A stretch of 64,000 nucleotides of DNA from assembly GCF_036588685.1 (NCBI RefSeq), contig NC_086386.1, positions 20,914,931 to 20,978,930 of the forward strand, in the 5' to 3' direction. The notes under the pieces are model-generated. The model did no database searches. It saw only the letters and a list, made by a program, of their open reading frames with translations, and was not told the DNA's origin. The first letter of the stretch is position 1. Each line of letters opens with the position of its first letter. Of the stretch, positions 36,616 to 49,242 are shown in pieces. The DNA comes from Mytilus trossulus. Lineage: Eukaryota > Mollusca > Bivalvia > Mytilida > Mytilidae. Both the position numbers and the translations under genes were made by a program.

Positions 36616-37441
36616 GTAATATATAAACATTCATCTTGTTTTTTGGTTTTTTTTTTCAATTTTAAGAATGATATGATGACTTTAATATATCTAGTAAGAT
36701 AAGCTCATTCAAGGGCTGCATTCATCATTCAAAAAATATCATTTTACTACATCTTAAAAAACTTTTTCTAAATTTTTTTGCCATTTTTCAATCTTGATGT
36801 TTTTTTATAAATTTTTTCCTGACCATCAACGATCATCATTACTAAACGACAGCTTAGTTGCCATATAATACGGAAGTTATAAATGTACTTATTCTAAAAG
36901 CTTTGTGTATTATTCATTAGTGTATCTATTTTAACAAAAGTAGTGAAAGTATTAGTAGATCTAATTTCTATTTCCGGTCAACCGAACTTCATATACACGC
37001 CCCTTTAGAAACATTGTCTCTTTTTCCCTGGATTGTGACATTACTGAATTAGAAAGATATGACTTTTGTATTTAAGGAACGATCATTTAACGTTTTGTAA
37101 AGTGTTCTTTATATTGTCTATATATTTTCTTACTCTAATAATGAGAGGGCAATACCTTTTTATGTTTACCTGTTTTGGCCTTTTTCAATGTGTTGTTAAC
37201 TGTTATCTGAGATACATTTTAACTGTTAACTGTTTTCAACCCACTGTTTTAACTGTTATCAGCGTTTTTGCATTTGTTGTTAACTGTTTTTTTTTTTCAA
37301 AAATCTAGTTGTTGTTAACATGTTAATGGACCCCATATTGCCCTCCCTCAATAATGTTGATATATTTTCCCTTTATTTTTTATGATAAGTTACTGTATGT
37401 GAATAATTACATGTGACTCATTACATTACTATATTTTTCAG

Positions 37442-37598
37442 GCAGGTACTCCTAAAGATATCAATTCCTATAACAGCTACATTTGTGTGCATTGCTGTAT
37501 GTTTCGGAGCTTTACGCTATAAAAAGCAGATGAATGCGAGGAAATACAGATATGTTAACAGCTTGAGCACCACTAATCGTCCCAACATTAATGTATAG
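37442..37598 (+). CDS. Transmembrane/C-terminal exon, locus B
   Basis: 157 nt, ending TAG at the same place as A. Helix ISIPITATFVCIAVCFGAL, then RYKKQ and a short tail ending NINV. The entry phase 2 matches the donor at 35353. Confidence 0.7.
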
Positions 37599-38303
37599 AA
37601 CCAGTAACGACTAATTTTACCTAAATAGACATATACAAGTATGAAAATAATTTGTAACTGTACAATCTTTCCTGCTTACTGACAAGAAACTTGTCAGAAA
37701 TGTTCATATTTGAAAGAAAAAAATCAATAAAGTTGTATTTTATGGTGCGGATCTAATATTTTAAATAGCTATATACATTTGTAGCTACATGGACCAAAAC
37801 TATTTTCTGATTAGTAGTACATTAATTAACATAGAACTTCTAATGAATCTTGTGCCATGGCTCACAAATTAAGAAAATAATAGAAATGGTTTATAGATAC
37901 AATGTATCATAAAAAAAACAATTTCAAGGTTTTTGCCGACCAAAACATATGATGGCCACCGAATTTAAACACAGTTTAACATCCAATTATCCAAAGAATA
38001 GATAATGGAAAAGAAGAATTTGGCAAAGAGACAACAACCATGACCTCAGAGTTGAAAATATCGCCAAGCCATCAACGGGGGTACATACACATAGCTTCTT
38101 TGCTAAAACCATCTCGTATACTTTAAATTCAATCTTGCATTTATGACAGTGAGTTGGTCATATTTACCTTTAACAAACCTTCCGTTGACTAACCAAAATA
38201 ACAAATTACAACTACAGTGGAACAAAGTATAATCCTACGAGAATTTAATACAAACAAGCAGCATCATCGAAACCATCTCGCATATTACAACATAGTTAAG
38301 TTA

Positions 38304-38461
38304 CAGTGGCGGATCAAGGGGGATGGGGATCCGGGGGTTGGAATCCCCCCTTTTTTTGGACGATCAATGCATTTGAATGGGAGCATATAGTAGGAGCCCC
38401 CCCCCCCTTTTTACTCTGGATTGGGAACTCCCCCTATTTAAAATTGCTGGATCCGCCACTG
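38304..38461. mobile_element. MITE with CAGTGGCGGAT ends (B)
   Basis: Counterpart of 10786-10940, flanked by AGTTA on both sides. Confidence 0.7.
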
Positions 38462-38587
38462 AGTTAAGATTATGGATGCATTTTGTTCCTCTACTAATTT
38501 GGAATTGTTGTGCCTTTACAAATTCAAATACAAAGATGCTTGCAATTTTAGAGCATAAATCAACAATTGATTTGTTGCATATTTTTC

Positions 38588-38731
38588 TAGTCGGGGCCTT
38601 TTATAGCCGATACTACGGTATGGGTTTCTCTCATTGTCGAAGGCTACACGGTAGCCTATAATTACTTACATCCACTCTTATTTGGTCTTTGGTGAATGGT
38701 TACATCCCATTGGCAATCATATCACATATAC
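38588..38731 (+). mobile_element. T2 tail fragment, plus orientation (B)
   Basis: Counterpart of 11075-11215, ending just before the large foldback insertion. Confidence 0.6.
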
Positions 38732-38784
38732 AGTAACGTGTTTTAAATTTGTACGAGTATAGTTTACATGGGCGTCAAGTTGGT

Positions 38785-39160
38785 TACCTATTCCCTATTA
38801 CCTATTCGTTACCTATTCCCTATTCCCTATTCGTTACCTATTCGTTACCTATTCCCTATTCCCTATTCGTTACCTATTCGTTACCTATTCCCTATTCCCT
38901 ATTCGTTGCCTATTCGTTACCTATTCCCTATTCCCTATTCGTTACCTATTCCCTATTCCCTATTCGTTACCTATTCGTTACCTATTCCCTATTCCCTATT
39001 CGTTGCCTATTCGTTACCTATTCCCTATTCCCTATTCGTTGTCTATTCGTTACCTATTCCCTATTCCCTATTCGTTACCTATTCGTTACCTTTTCCCTAT
39101 TCCCTATTCGTTACCTATTCCCTATTCCCTATTCGTTACCTATTCGTTACTTATTTGATT
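38785..39160 (+). repeat. Outer minisatellite of the foldback, left arm
   Basis: Units 'ttacctattcg' (11 bp) and 'ttacctattccctattccctattcg' (25 bp) alternate. Long open frames here arise from the repeat. The inverted counterpart is at 45210-45507. Confidence 0.95.
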
Positions 39161-40048
39161 TTTAATATCCTTCCCCCTTTTTAATTATGGCATGGAAAAG
39201 TTTAATATGGCTGCCATGGAAACGGCACAATTGTGAAAAAAAATCTGTTTTTGGTTTTTGTTGAACTGTTTGGATATGCTTCAACTCAGAATCATCATAT
39301 TCTAAAACAATGTAGGTGCCCACTATATTCAGGTGTTGGATGACTTTGGCGATCATTGGAACTACTATGTTGCCATGGAAACTACACCAAAATTTTCAAA
39401 ATTCTCAAAATGCTCAAAACTTCATGAAACTTCACAGTAATGATGAGCAACAATGGTAGATGTGGCATTTGGAGTTGGAATTTCCAAAATAGGTCTTGTT
39501 ACCATGGAAACAATGCAAAAAGGTCAAAAATTTCAAAAATAAGAATTTTGAGTAAACTGGATGAAACTTTACAGGAATGGTAACTGGCATAGGCAGAGTT
39601 GGATTTTGAAGTTAGAATTTTCAAAATGGCCGCCGTAACCATGGAAACAGCAAAAATATCAAACATTTCAAAATGTTCAAACTTAATGAAACTTTGCAAA
39701 AATGTTACTAGACATCTGTAGATGCTCTCTTTGACTTTGGAATTGTCAAAATGGCTGCCGCTCACCTGGTTATAGGGGGAAGGGTGCCATCCGTTATTGC
39801 TAGCAATTACAAATCTAGTTGTTAATACTCTTACATATGGTAATAGTTCTAAATTTGTTGAGGTAAAATGATCTTTTTATGACCTATTTATATGTGTTTG
39901 TGCTCAACCGATCCTTTTACTTCATGTTCGATACGCATTTGTTCCTTACTTGTTTTCTTATACGTTCTACCTTTTAACTGTTTTATGTTTGAAGATGGAT
40001 CTTGGTTCGACGGGATGAAATCATCGTGTTAGCGCTTGCATAAAAAAG

Positions 40049-40351
40049 AAGATGTGGTATGATTGCCAATGAGACAACACTCCACATTAGACCAAAATGA
40101 CACAGAAATTATCAACTATAGTTTACTGTACGGCCTTCAACAATGAGCATAGCCCAAACCGTGTAGTCACATATAAAAGGCACAGACATGACAACCTCAT
40201 ACAATTCAAACAACAAAATTGACCGCCGTATTTCATATACAAAAAAATAAACGGAAATATGTAACACAAAAACAAACAATAACTACTTAATTTCAGGCTC
40301 TTGTCTAGGGACAGGCACATACTAACATAATGTGGTGGAGTTAAACATGTA
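40049..40351 (-). mobile_element. T2 tail nested in the foldback
   Basis: 'aagatgtggtatgattgcc ... gtggagttaaacatgt'. It lies between the left arm and the central array with no partner in the right arm, so it is a later insertion. Confidence 0.8.
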
Positions 40352-40429
40352 AGCAGGGTGTACATCGTTTCGGAGCATGCTATTACCTTGTTTAATTCGT
40401 TCGATCACTCACTTATAATACGAGTATCT

Positions 40430-43255
40430 TACGTTGCACCTTTTAAAACATCATTTTCAATTGTTTTGTTGTCTCTGGTAGAAGATTTGGGCTCTTAGAG
40501 GTGATATAACTCTATAAGTGCATTTGTATCCGTTCCAGCGCTCGGAAAATACCCTGTTACCTATTCGTTACTTATTCGCTTTTAAAAAGTTTGTTGTACG
40601 TTGCACCTTTTAGAAAAGAATTTTCAATTAAGTTCATATCTCTGGTGGTAATAATGTGTTCTTATAGATAAAATACCCCTATTAGCACATATGTACTCGT
40701 TCCAGCGCTCGGATAATACCCTGTTTCTTATTCGTTCCTTATTTGCTTTTAATGCACGAGGTATACGTTGCACCTTGAAATAAATCGTTTTTTAATTGTG
40801 TTCATGTCTCTGGTGGTAACAATGTGTTCTTAGAGATGAGATGACCCTATTAGAGCGCATGGACTCGCTCCAGCGCTCGGTTAATATTCTGTTACCTATT
40901 CGTTACCTTTTCACTTATAATACGTTTTTTATAAGTTGCACCTTTTAGAAAAGGATTTTCAATTGTGTCCGTGTCTCTGGTGGTAACAATGTGTTCTTAG
41001 AGATGACATGACCCTATTAGCGCGCATGTACCCGTTCAAGCGCTCGGTTAATACCCTGTTACCTATTCGTTACCTATTCGTTACTTATTCGATTTTAATA
41101 CGTTTGTTGTACGTTGCACCTTTTAAAAAAGGATTTTCAATTGTGCCCATGTCTCTGGTGGTAACAATGTGTTCTTAGAGATGAAATGGCCCTATTAGCG
41201 CGTATGTACCCGTTCAAGCGCTCGGTTAATTCCCTGTTACCTATTCGTTACTTATTCGCTTTTAATACGTTTGTTGTACGTTGCATCTTTTAGAAAATAA
41301 TTTTCAATTTAGTTCATATCTCTGGTGTTATCAATGTGTTCTAAGAGATGAAATTACCCTATTAGCGCGCATGTACCCGTTCCAGCGCTCGGATAATACC
41401 CAGTTACTTATTCGTTCCTTATTTGCTTTTAATGCACGAGGTATACGTTGCACCTTGAAATGAATCGTTTTTTAATTGTGTTCATGTCTCTGGTGGTAAC
41501 AATGTGTTCTTAGAGATGAAATGACCCTATAAGAGCGCATGAACCCATTCCAGCGCTCGGTTAATACCCTGTTACCTATTCGTTACCTATTCACTTATAA
41601 TACGTTTGTTGTACGTTGCACCTTTTAGAAAGTGATTTTTAATTGTCTACATGTCTCTTCTGGTAACAATGTGTTCTTAGAGATGAAATTAACCTATTAG
41701 CGTGCATGTACCCGTTCCAGCGCTCAGTAAATACCCTGTTACCTATTCGTTCCCTATTCGTTACTTATTCGCTTTTAAAAAGTTTGTTGTACGTTGCACA
41801 TTTTAAAAAAGTATTTTCAATTGTGCCCATATCTCTGGTGGTACCAATGTGTTCTTATAGATGAAATGATCCTATAAGAGCGCATGAACCCGTTCCAGCG
41901 CTCGGTAAATAACCTGTTACCTATTCGTTACTTATTCGCTTTTAATGCGCTGGGTATACGGTGCACCTTTAAATAAATCCTTTTTTAATTGTGTTCATGT
42001 CTCTGGTGGTAACAATTTGTTCTTAGCGATGAAATGACCCTATAAGAGCGCATGAACCCGTTCCAGCGCTCGGTTAATACCCTGTTACCTATTCGTTACC
42101 TATTCGTTACCTATACACTTATACTACGTTTGTTATACGTTGCACCTTTTAGAAAAGGATTTTTAAATGTCTACATGTCTCTTGTGGTAAAAATGTGTTC
42201 TTAGAGATGAAATTACCCTATTAGCGCGCATGTACCCGTTCCAGCGCTCAGTAAATACCCTGTTACCTATTCGTTACTTATTCACTTATAATAGGTTTGT
42301 TGTACGTTGCACCTTTTAGAAAAGGATTTTCAATTGTGTCTGTGTCTCTGGTGGTAACAATATGTTCTTAGAGATGAAATGACCCTATTAGCGCGCATGT
42401 ACCCGTTCAAGCGCACGGTTAATACCCTGTTACCTATTCGTTACCTATTCGTTACTTATTCGCTTTGAATACGTTTGTTGTACGTTGCATCCTTTAGAAA
42501 GGAATTTTCAATTAAGTTCATATCTCTGGTGGAAATAATATGTTCTTATAGATGAAATACCCCTATTTGCGCATATGTTGTCGTTCCAGCGCTCGGATAA
42601 TACCCTGTTACTTATTCGTTCCTTATTTGCTTTTAATGCACGAGGTATACGTTGCACCTTGGAATAAATCGTTTTCTAACTGTGCTTATGTCTCTGATGG
42701 TAACAATGTGTTTTTAGAAATGAAATGACCCTATTAGAGCGCATGTACCCGTTCCAGCGCTCGGTTAATACCCTGTTACCTATTCGTTACCTATTCACCT
42801 ATAACACGTTTGTTGTACGTTGCACATTTTAGAACAGGAATTTTAATTGTCTCCATGTTTTTGTGGTAAATATGTGTTCTTAGAGATGAAATTACCCTAT
42901 TAGCGCGCATGTACCCGTTCCAGCGCTCAGTAAATACCCTGTTACCTATTCGTTACCTATTCGTTACTTATTCGCTTTTAATACGTTTGTTGTACGTTGC
43001 ATCTTTTAGAAAAGAATTTTCAATTAAGTTCATATCTCTGGTGGAAATAATGAGTTCTTAAAGATGAAATACCCCTATTGGCGCATATGTTGTCGTTCCA
43101 GCGGTCGGATAATACCCTGTTACTTATTCGTTCCTTATTTGCTTTTAATGCACGAGGTATACGTTGCACCTTGAAATAAATCGTTTTTTAATTGTGCTTA
43201 TGTCTCTGGTGGTAACAATGTGTTTTTAGAGATGAAATGACCCAATTAGAGCCTA
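40430..43255 (+). repeat. Central satellite of the foldback, forward block
   Basis: About 16-17 units of roughly 165-180 bp. Each carries 'acgttgcacctttt', 'tctctggtggtaacaatgtg', 'cgttccagcgctcgg' and a variable number (1-3) of 'ttacctattcg' 11-mers. The 11-mers link this satellite to the outer minisatellite. Confidence 0.9.
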
Positions 43256-44670
43256 TGCAACGTACAACAAACGTACTATAAGTGAATAGGTAACGAATAG
43301 GTAACGAATAGGTAACAGGGTATTAACCGAGCGCTGGAACGGGTTCATGCGCTCGAATAGGGTCATTTCATCTCTAAGACCACATTGTTACCACCAGAGA
43401 CATGAACATAATTAAAAAACGATTGATTTCAAGGTGCAACGTATACCTCGTGCATAAAAAGCAAATAAGGAACGAATAAGAAACAGGATATTAACTGAGC
43501 GCTGGAACGGGTACATGCGCGCTAATAGGGTCATTTCATCTCTAAGAACACATTGTTACCACAAGAGACACGGACACAATTAAAAAATCCTTTTCTAAAA
43601 GGTGCAACGTACAACAAACGTATTATAAGTGAATAGGTAACGAATAGGTAACAGGGTATTTACCGAGCGCCGGGACGGGTACATGCGCGCCAATAGGGTA
43701 TTTTCATCTCTAAGAACACATTTTTACCACTAGAGATATGAATTTAATAGAAAATCCTTTTCTCAAAGGTGCAACATACAACAAACGTATCATAAGTGAA
43801 TAGGTAACGAATAGGTAACGAATAGGTAACAGAGTATTTACTGAGCGCTGGAACGGGTACATACGCGGTAATAGGGGTATTTCATCTATAAGAACACATT
43901 ATTACCACTAGAGATATGAATTTAATAGAAAATCCTTTTCTCAAAGGTGCAACATACAACAAACGTATCATAAGTGAATAGGTAACGAATAGGTAACGAA
44001 TAGGTAACAGGGTATTAACCGAGCGCTGGGACGGGTACATGCGTGCTAATAGGGTATTTTCATCTCTAAGAACACATTTTTACCACCAGAGACACGGACA
44101 CTTTTAAAATTCTTTTCTAAAAGGTGCAACGTACAACAAACGTATCATAAGTGAATAGGTAACGAATAGGTAACGAATAGGTAACAGGGTATTTACTGAG
44201 CGCTGGAACGGGTACATACGCGGTAATAGGGGTATTTCATCTATAAGAACACAGTATTACCACTAGAGATATGAATTTAATAGAAAATCCTTTTCTCAAA
44301 GATGCAACTTACAACAAACGTATCATAAGTGAATAGGCAACGAATAGGTAACGAATAGGTAACGAATAGGTAACGAATAGGTAATGAATAGGTAACAGGG
44401 TATTAACCGAGCGCTGGAACGGGTACATGCGTGCTAATAGGGTATGTTCATCTCTAAGAACACATTTTTACCACCAGAGACACGTACACAATTGAAAATT
44501 CCTTTCTAAAAGTTGCAACGTACAACAAACGTTTCATTTAAGTGAATAAGTAACGAACAGGTAACAAATAGGTAACAGGGTATTAACCGAGTGCTGGAAC
44601 GGGTACATGCGCGCTAATAGGGTATTGTCATCTCTAAGAACACATTTTTACCACCAGATCTAGAGACACG
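43256..44670 (-). repeat. Central satellite of the foldback, inverted block
   Basis: About 8 units of the same satellite, reversed. The turn is sharp near 43256 ('gagcctatg|caacgtacaac'). One place (44337-44395) has six 11-mers in a row. Confidence 0.9.
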
Positions 44671-45532
44671 GACACATTTGAAATTTTTAAAATTTTTGAT
44701 ATTGTTCCTGTTTCCATGGTTACGGCGGCCATTTTGAAAATTCCAACTTCAAAATCCAAATCTGCTATGCCAGTTACCATTCCTGTAAAGTTTCATCCAG
44801 TTTGCTGAAAATTCTTATTTTTGAAATTTAGGACCTTTTTGCATTGTTTCCATGGTAACAAGACCTATTTTGGAAATTCCAACTCGAAATGCCACATCTA
44901 CTAATGTTGCTCATCATTACTGTGAAGTTTCATGAAGTTTTGAGCATTTGGAGAATTTTGAAAATTTTGGTGTAGTTTCTATAGCAACATAATAGTTCCA
45001 ATGATCGCCAAAATCATCCAACACCTGTACATAGTGGGCACCTACATTGTTTGAAAATATGATGATTCTGAGTTGAAGCATATCCAAACAGTTCACCAAA
45101 AACCAAAAACTGATTTTTTTTCAAAATTGTGCCGTTTCCATGGTAACGGCAGCCATCTTAAACTATTCCATGCCATAATTAAAAAGGGGGAAGGATATTT
45201 AAAATCAAATAAGTAACGAATAGGTAACGAATAGGGAATAGGGAATAGGTAACGAATAGGTAACGAATAGGTATCGAATAGGGAATAGGGAATAGGTAAC
45301 GAATAGGCAACGAATAGGGAATAGGGAATAGGTAACGAATAGGCAACGAATAGGGAATAGGGAATAGGTATAAACGAATAGGCAACGAATAGGGAATAGG
45401 GAATAGGTAACGAATAGGCAACGAATAGGGAATAGGGAATAGGTAACGAATAGGTAACGAATAGGGAATAGGGAATAGGTAACGAATAGGGAATAGGGAA
45501 TAGGTAACCAACTTGACGCCCATATAGTTTAC

Positions 45533-46059
45533 TCACTAAAACATTATCATGATTAATGAATAGTTTTACCAAATATTTAATAAATTTAATGACAAAATGA
45601 TATATGAGCGTGTTTTACGCTACTTATATTAAACCCTTATGGCTGTAATTGTGGAACATATAGTATAGAATGTAACCCTACGAGGAAAAGCTCAGACAAC
45701 AAATGGTATTGCCTCACCATACATTAACTCTTGAGCGAAAAAAACACATCACACAACATACTTGTAGTAATATTAAGAGCCATACTGATCTGTGTCCATA
45801 TCTTATACATTGCCATATAGTTAATTTCTTTATTGAAAAGGTTCTGTATGCGTGTTCGATAATATTACTCGTTTGGACTTTGAGCATAATAAAAACCAAA
45901 CAATAAATGCGTCTTTGCTATAGGGGTTGTCAAAGTCCGTGTTTTCAGATGATTGTAACGAAAAGAAAAAAAAGTTACCCAAAACAAATACTAAATATCT
46001 AACATGTCTAATTTGAATACATATTTAGAAAGAAAGCTACATTTTAACATGTATTTTAA
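45533..46059. other. Copy-B flank between two foldback insertions
   Basis: Matches copy A from 11252 to 11782. No gene supported. It ends in TTTTAA, the target of the next insertion. Confidence 0.7.
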
Positions 46060-46108
46060 TACGGAAGCGTATTAGCGCCACACATTTTTTTTTTTATTTT
46101 TCTTCCTA

Positions 46109-46415
46109 TGTTTGCGTTATAACGCAAACCTTTGCGATATAACGCAAACCTTTTGCGTTATAACGCAAACCTTTGCGATATAACGCAAACCTTTGCGTTA
46201 TAACGCAAACCTTTGCGTTATAACGCAAACCTTTGCGATATAACGCAAACCTTTGCGTTATAACGCAAACCTTTGCGATATAACGCAAACCTTTGCGATA
46301 TAACGCAAACCTTTGCGTTATAACGCAAACCTTTGCGTTATAACGCAAACCTTTGCGATATAACGCAAACCTTTGCGTTATAACGCAAACCTTTGCGATA
46401 TAACGCAAACATTTG
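46109..46415. repeat. Palindromic 20-bp minisatellite, left arm
   Basis: About 15 units of 20-21 bp. Each contains TTTGCGTTATAACGCAAA, an 18-bp perfect palindrome, or the variant with GCGATATAACGC, which pairs imperfectly. Confidence 0.95.
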
Positions 46416-46571
46416 TTTTATCTTATTTCTTATTTAAGATTCAAAGGAAACAGTAGTTATTAATGGAGGAGGCTGGATATAATAAAATTTATCACCTTTG
46501 TAGTAATTGCAAAGTAAACTACTTGAATAATTAGATCATATCAATGACTAATAATGAGCATAATAATATAA

Positions 46572-46715
46572 GAAGATGTGGTATGAGTGCCAATAAGAAA
46601 ACTCTCCATCTAAGTCACTATTCGTAAAAGTAAACCATCATAGGCCGAATTACGGTCTTCAACACGGAGCATTGGCTCACACTAAACAACAAACTATAAG
46701 GTCCCCAAAAACGAT
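46572..46715 (-). mobile_element. T2 tail in the foldback centre
   Basis: 'aagatgtggtatgagtgcc ... actataaggtccccaaaaa', a diverged T2 copy. Confidence 0.7.
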
Positions 46716-47369
46716 ATCCAAGTTACTACTAGTATATATATTACAAAGAAAATTGAGTAAATTGAGGTTATACCTAAGAAAAAAATCAACCCTGCTAATA
46801 TAGCTATAACCGAATATAAATATACTCTCGTTTGAGAACTGTGTAAAGTAGGTTACATTCAAACAAGCTACCCTTTGGCAATAAATGTATAGAATGAAGA
46901 TGTTTCATTAATAAAATTATGTTCTCTCAATTCAAATTGCTACCCAAGCATCTTAAAAATACTTCATTATATTGAAATGAAAATTCAATGACTTTCTATC
47001 AAAGAATCTTGATCATATTCTGAGATTTAAAAAAAATGTTTCCTTATTAATAATTCATTTTAAAGCAGAAAGATCATTTTGTCTATTTGACTTGGAGGTT
47101 TCACAATTGTATGACATTATTTTTGATCTTTCAATTTTAATATGACTATATACTATATCTATTTTCTTGTTAAATTATATACTTTTCTGATGCACAAATC
47201 AGTCTTAATTTATGTATAATTGCACTTAAATTATTCCATTATTCCTATGCATATTTATTATAATGATTTGGCCTTGTATGTATGTTTCTTTTTTTATCTA
47301 CTAGTAAATCACATCCGAAATGAATGACAGACGGGCATATATACAAAACTTAATGAATAATTGAAATAA

Positions 47370-47852
47370 AGATGTTTGCGTTATAACGCAAAGGTTTGCG
47401 ATATGTTTGCGTTATAACGCAAAAGGTTTGCGTTGTAACGCAAAGGTTTGCGTTATATCGCAAAGGTTTGCGTTATATCGCAAAGGTTTGCGTTATATCG
47501 CAAATGTTTGCGTTATAACGCAAAGGTTTGCGTTATAACGCAAAGGTTTGCGTTATATCGCAAAGGTTTGCGTTATAACGCAAAAGGTTTGCGTTAAAAC
47601 GCAAAGGTTTGCGTTATATCGCAAAGGTTTGCGTTAAACGCAAAGGTTTGCGTTATAACGCAAAGGTTTGCGTTATATCGCAAAGGTTTGCGTTATAACG
47701 CAAAAGGTTTGCGTTAAAACGCAAAGGTTTGCGTTATAACGCAAAGGTTTGCGTTATATCGCAAAGGTTTGCGTTATAACGCAAAGGTTTGCGTTATAAC
47801 GCAAAGGTTTGCGTTATAACGCAAAGGTTGGCGTTATAACGCAAACATAGGA
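47370..47852. repeat. Palindromic 20-bp minisatellite, right arm
   Basis: About 24 units, the inverted partner of 46109-46415. Variant units read GCGTTATATCGC, the reverse complement of the left-arm variant. Confidence 0.95.
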
Positions 47853-47903
47853 AGAAAAATAAAAAAAAAAAATGTGTGGCGCTAATACACTTCCGTATTT
47901 TAA

Positions 47904-49095
47904 ACTACACGCTGTTAATAAATATTATAAAGTATCTGAAAGTCAACTTTGGCATTATGTGGATAGGAATTAAAATACATGCTTCTATTCCGCATAAAAA
48001 TGAACTGGATATCACCACCATACTGAGCTAAATGAGTTTCGTCGTTTGTTAACCCACTTGATTGATGTATCCTAAAAATGTAAAAAAAAAAATTATATAG
48101 TTATAACAAGTAGAAATTTAAAATTAAAATTGAGAATGGAAATGGGGAATGTATCAAAGAGACAACAACTCGACCAAAGAAAAATAACAACAGCAGAAGG
48201 TCACCAACAGGTCTTCAGCCTACAACGTCTCCCGCCAACTGCTATAGGTCACTGTGTTTGTGTTGAATTGACAATACACCTGTTTTGCATACATGTACTG
48301 TGCGTATAATTTTGTTTTACTACAAACGAGACGGCACATATAACGGTGCACCATTATATTAGTTCACGATATTACCATCAGTGTACATATAACTAGTAGC
48401 CAGTCTTTTCTCAACACAAAGTCATGATCAAGAAAAAATCATTATTTTTTTTTGTTTTCAAAATACGACAAAATAATTAGACACCTTGGCTAAAAAGAAA
48501 TCGACGAAAATACAATAACTAAAATGTCTACAAAACACCAAGGTTCTGTAGAAGGGTAAGTTTATTTGTAAATTTTCGGGTCTTCAACAGTCAGTATAAA
48601 AATGTATTGGAAATGTTTACTCTTCATTTTCAAATTTTTTCAAGTTTGACTTTGGGTTGTGTCATTTCCATTGTTCTTTTTAAAATTGTATCCCCTAATA
48701 AATGGAAAATGATTGAATTTGCTATTTCATCTTAATTTCGAACTTTATTTGGCCTCGAACAAATGTTATGAAATTTTAACACAATGCTTATTACCACCAA
48801 ACACATATCAATTTCGAATTTGGATGGTATCAATTAAAGTTAACCCGTTCTTGTGATATCCCTCTGAAAAAAATGCAAAACCGCCTTTTTTTCGCACTCT
48901 ATCACTTTTACTGTCGTTGAGTTATGCCTCTTTAAAACTGAAAAGACTTTGTTTTATCTGCACTCCAACTTTTGAATATATTGATAAAACCATATTATTT
49001 GTTCATGCTTCTCAACACAGATATCAATTACTATTAAAAAAAATGACACTTTATATAAATTTGGAGCGCCTGAAGTGTTTTTCTGTATAGTACGT
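47904..49095. other. Copy-B 3' flank
   Basis: Colinear with 11783-13185. Includes a reversed T1 fragment at 48118-48225. No gene supported. Confidence 0.6.
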
Positions 49096-49242
49096 AAAAT
49101 TTAGAATGGAAATGGGGAATGTGTCAAAGAGACAACAACCCGACCAAAATAAAAAAACACAACAGCAGAAGGTCACCAACAGGTCTTCAATGTAGCGAGA
49201 AATTCCCGCACCCGGAGGCGTCATTCAGCTGGCCCCTAAACA
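49096..49242 (-). mobile_element. T1 tail, minus orientation
   Basis: 'tagaatggaaatggggaatg ... ggcccctaaacaaa'. Absent at the equivalent place in copy A (about 13170), so inserted after the duplication. Confidence 0.75.

Larger units (their letters stand above)
26296..37598 (+). pseudogene. Locus B: second chimeric EPDR / membrane gene, broken
   Basis: Pieces: exon 1 at 26296-26424 (TAA at codon 22); no exon 2; only the first four bases of exon 3 (28297-28300) before unrelated sequence; intact cysteine-rich exon 34142-34274; repeat exon about 34726-35353 without its acceptor and leader; intact transmembrane exon 37442-37598. The EPDR half is dead. The membrane half is open within each exon but cannot be spliced as in A. 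Order and phases match locus A. Confidence 0.65.
38768..45523. mobile_element. 6.76-kb foldback transposon with 9-bp target duplication
   Basis: Ends ATGGGCGTCAAGTTGG and its exact reverse complement. ATAGTTTAC is duplicated at 38759-38767 and 45524-45532 and is present once at 11243-11251 in copy A, which is the empty site. Arms: 38768-39680 and 44690-45523, each with an outer minisatellite (ttacctattcg / ttccctattcc units) and an inner unique part ('gctgccatggaaac'). The centre is an array of roughly 170-180-bp units, forward 40430-43255 and reversed 43256-44670. No transposase frame is seen, so it is nonautonomous. A 9-bp duplication and subrepeat-rich arms are features of Drosophila FB and of Mutator-like elements; class by analogy only. 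Confidence 0.9.
46060..47897. mobile_element. 1.84-kb foldback built from palindromic 20-mers
   Basis: Ends TACGGAAGCGTATTAGCGCC and its near reverse complement. TTTTAA flanks both sides (46054-46059 and 47898-47903) and occurs once in copy A (11777-11782). Arms hold the arrays at 46109-46415 and 47370-47852; the centre is AT-rich with one T2 fragment. No coding capacity. Confidence 0.88.

Noticed and set aside
36350..36616. 88-codon frame in the GC-rich block
   Set aside because: The frame is not kept in copy A, so it is unlikely to be coding.
38749..39184. 138-codon frames in two phases, and similar frames at 45093-45572
   Set aside because: They lie wholly in the foldback minisatellite and are open in several phases at once.
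46106..46408. Array resembling CRISPR repeats
   Set aside because: Units are directly tandem without unique spacers, in a eukaryotic foldback element.
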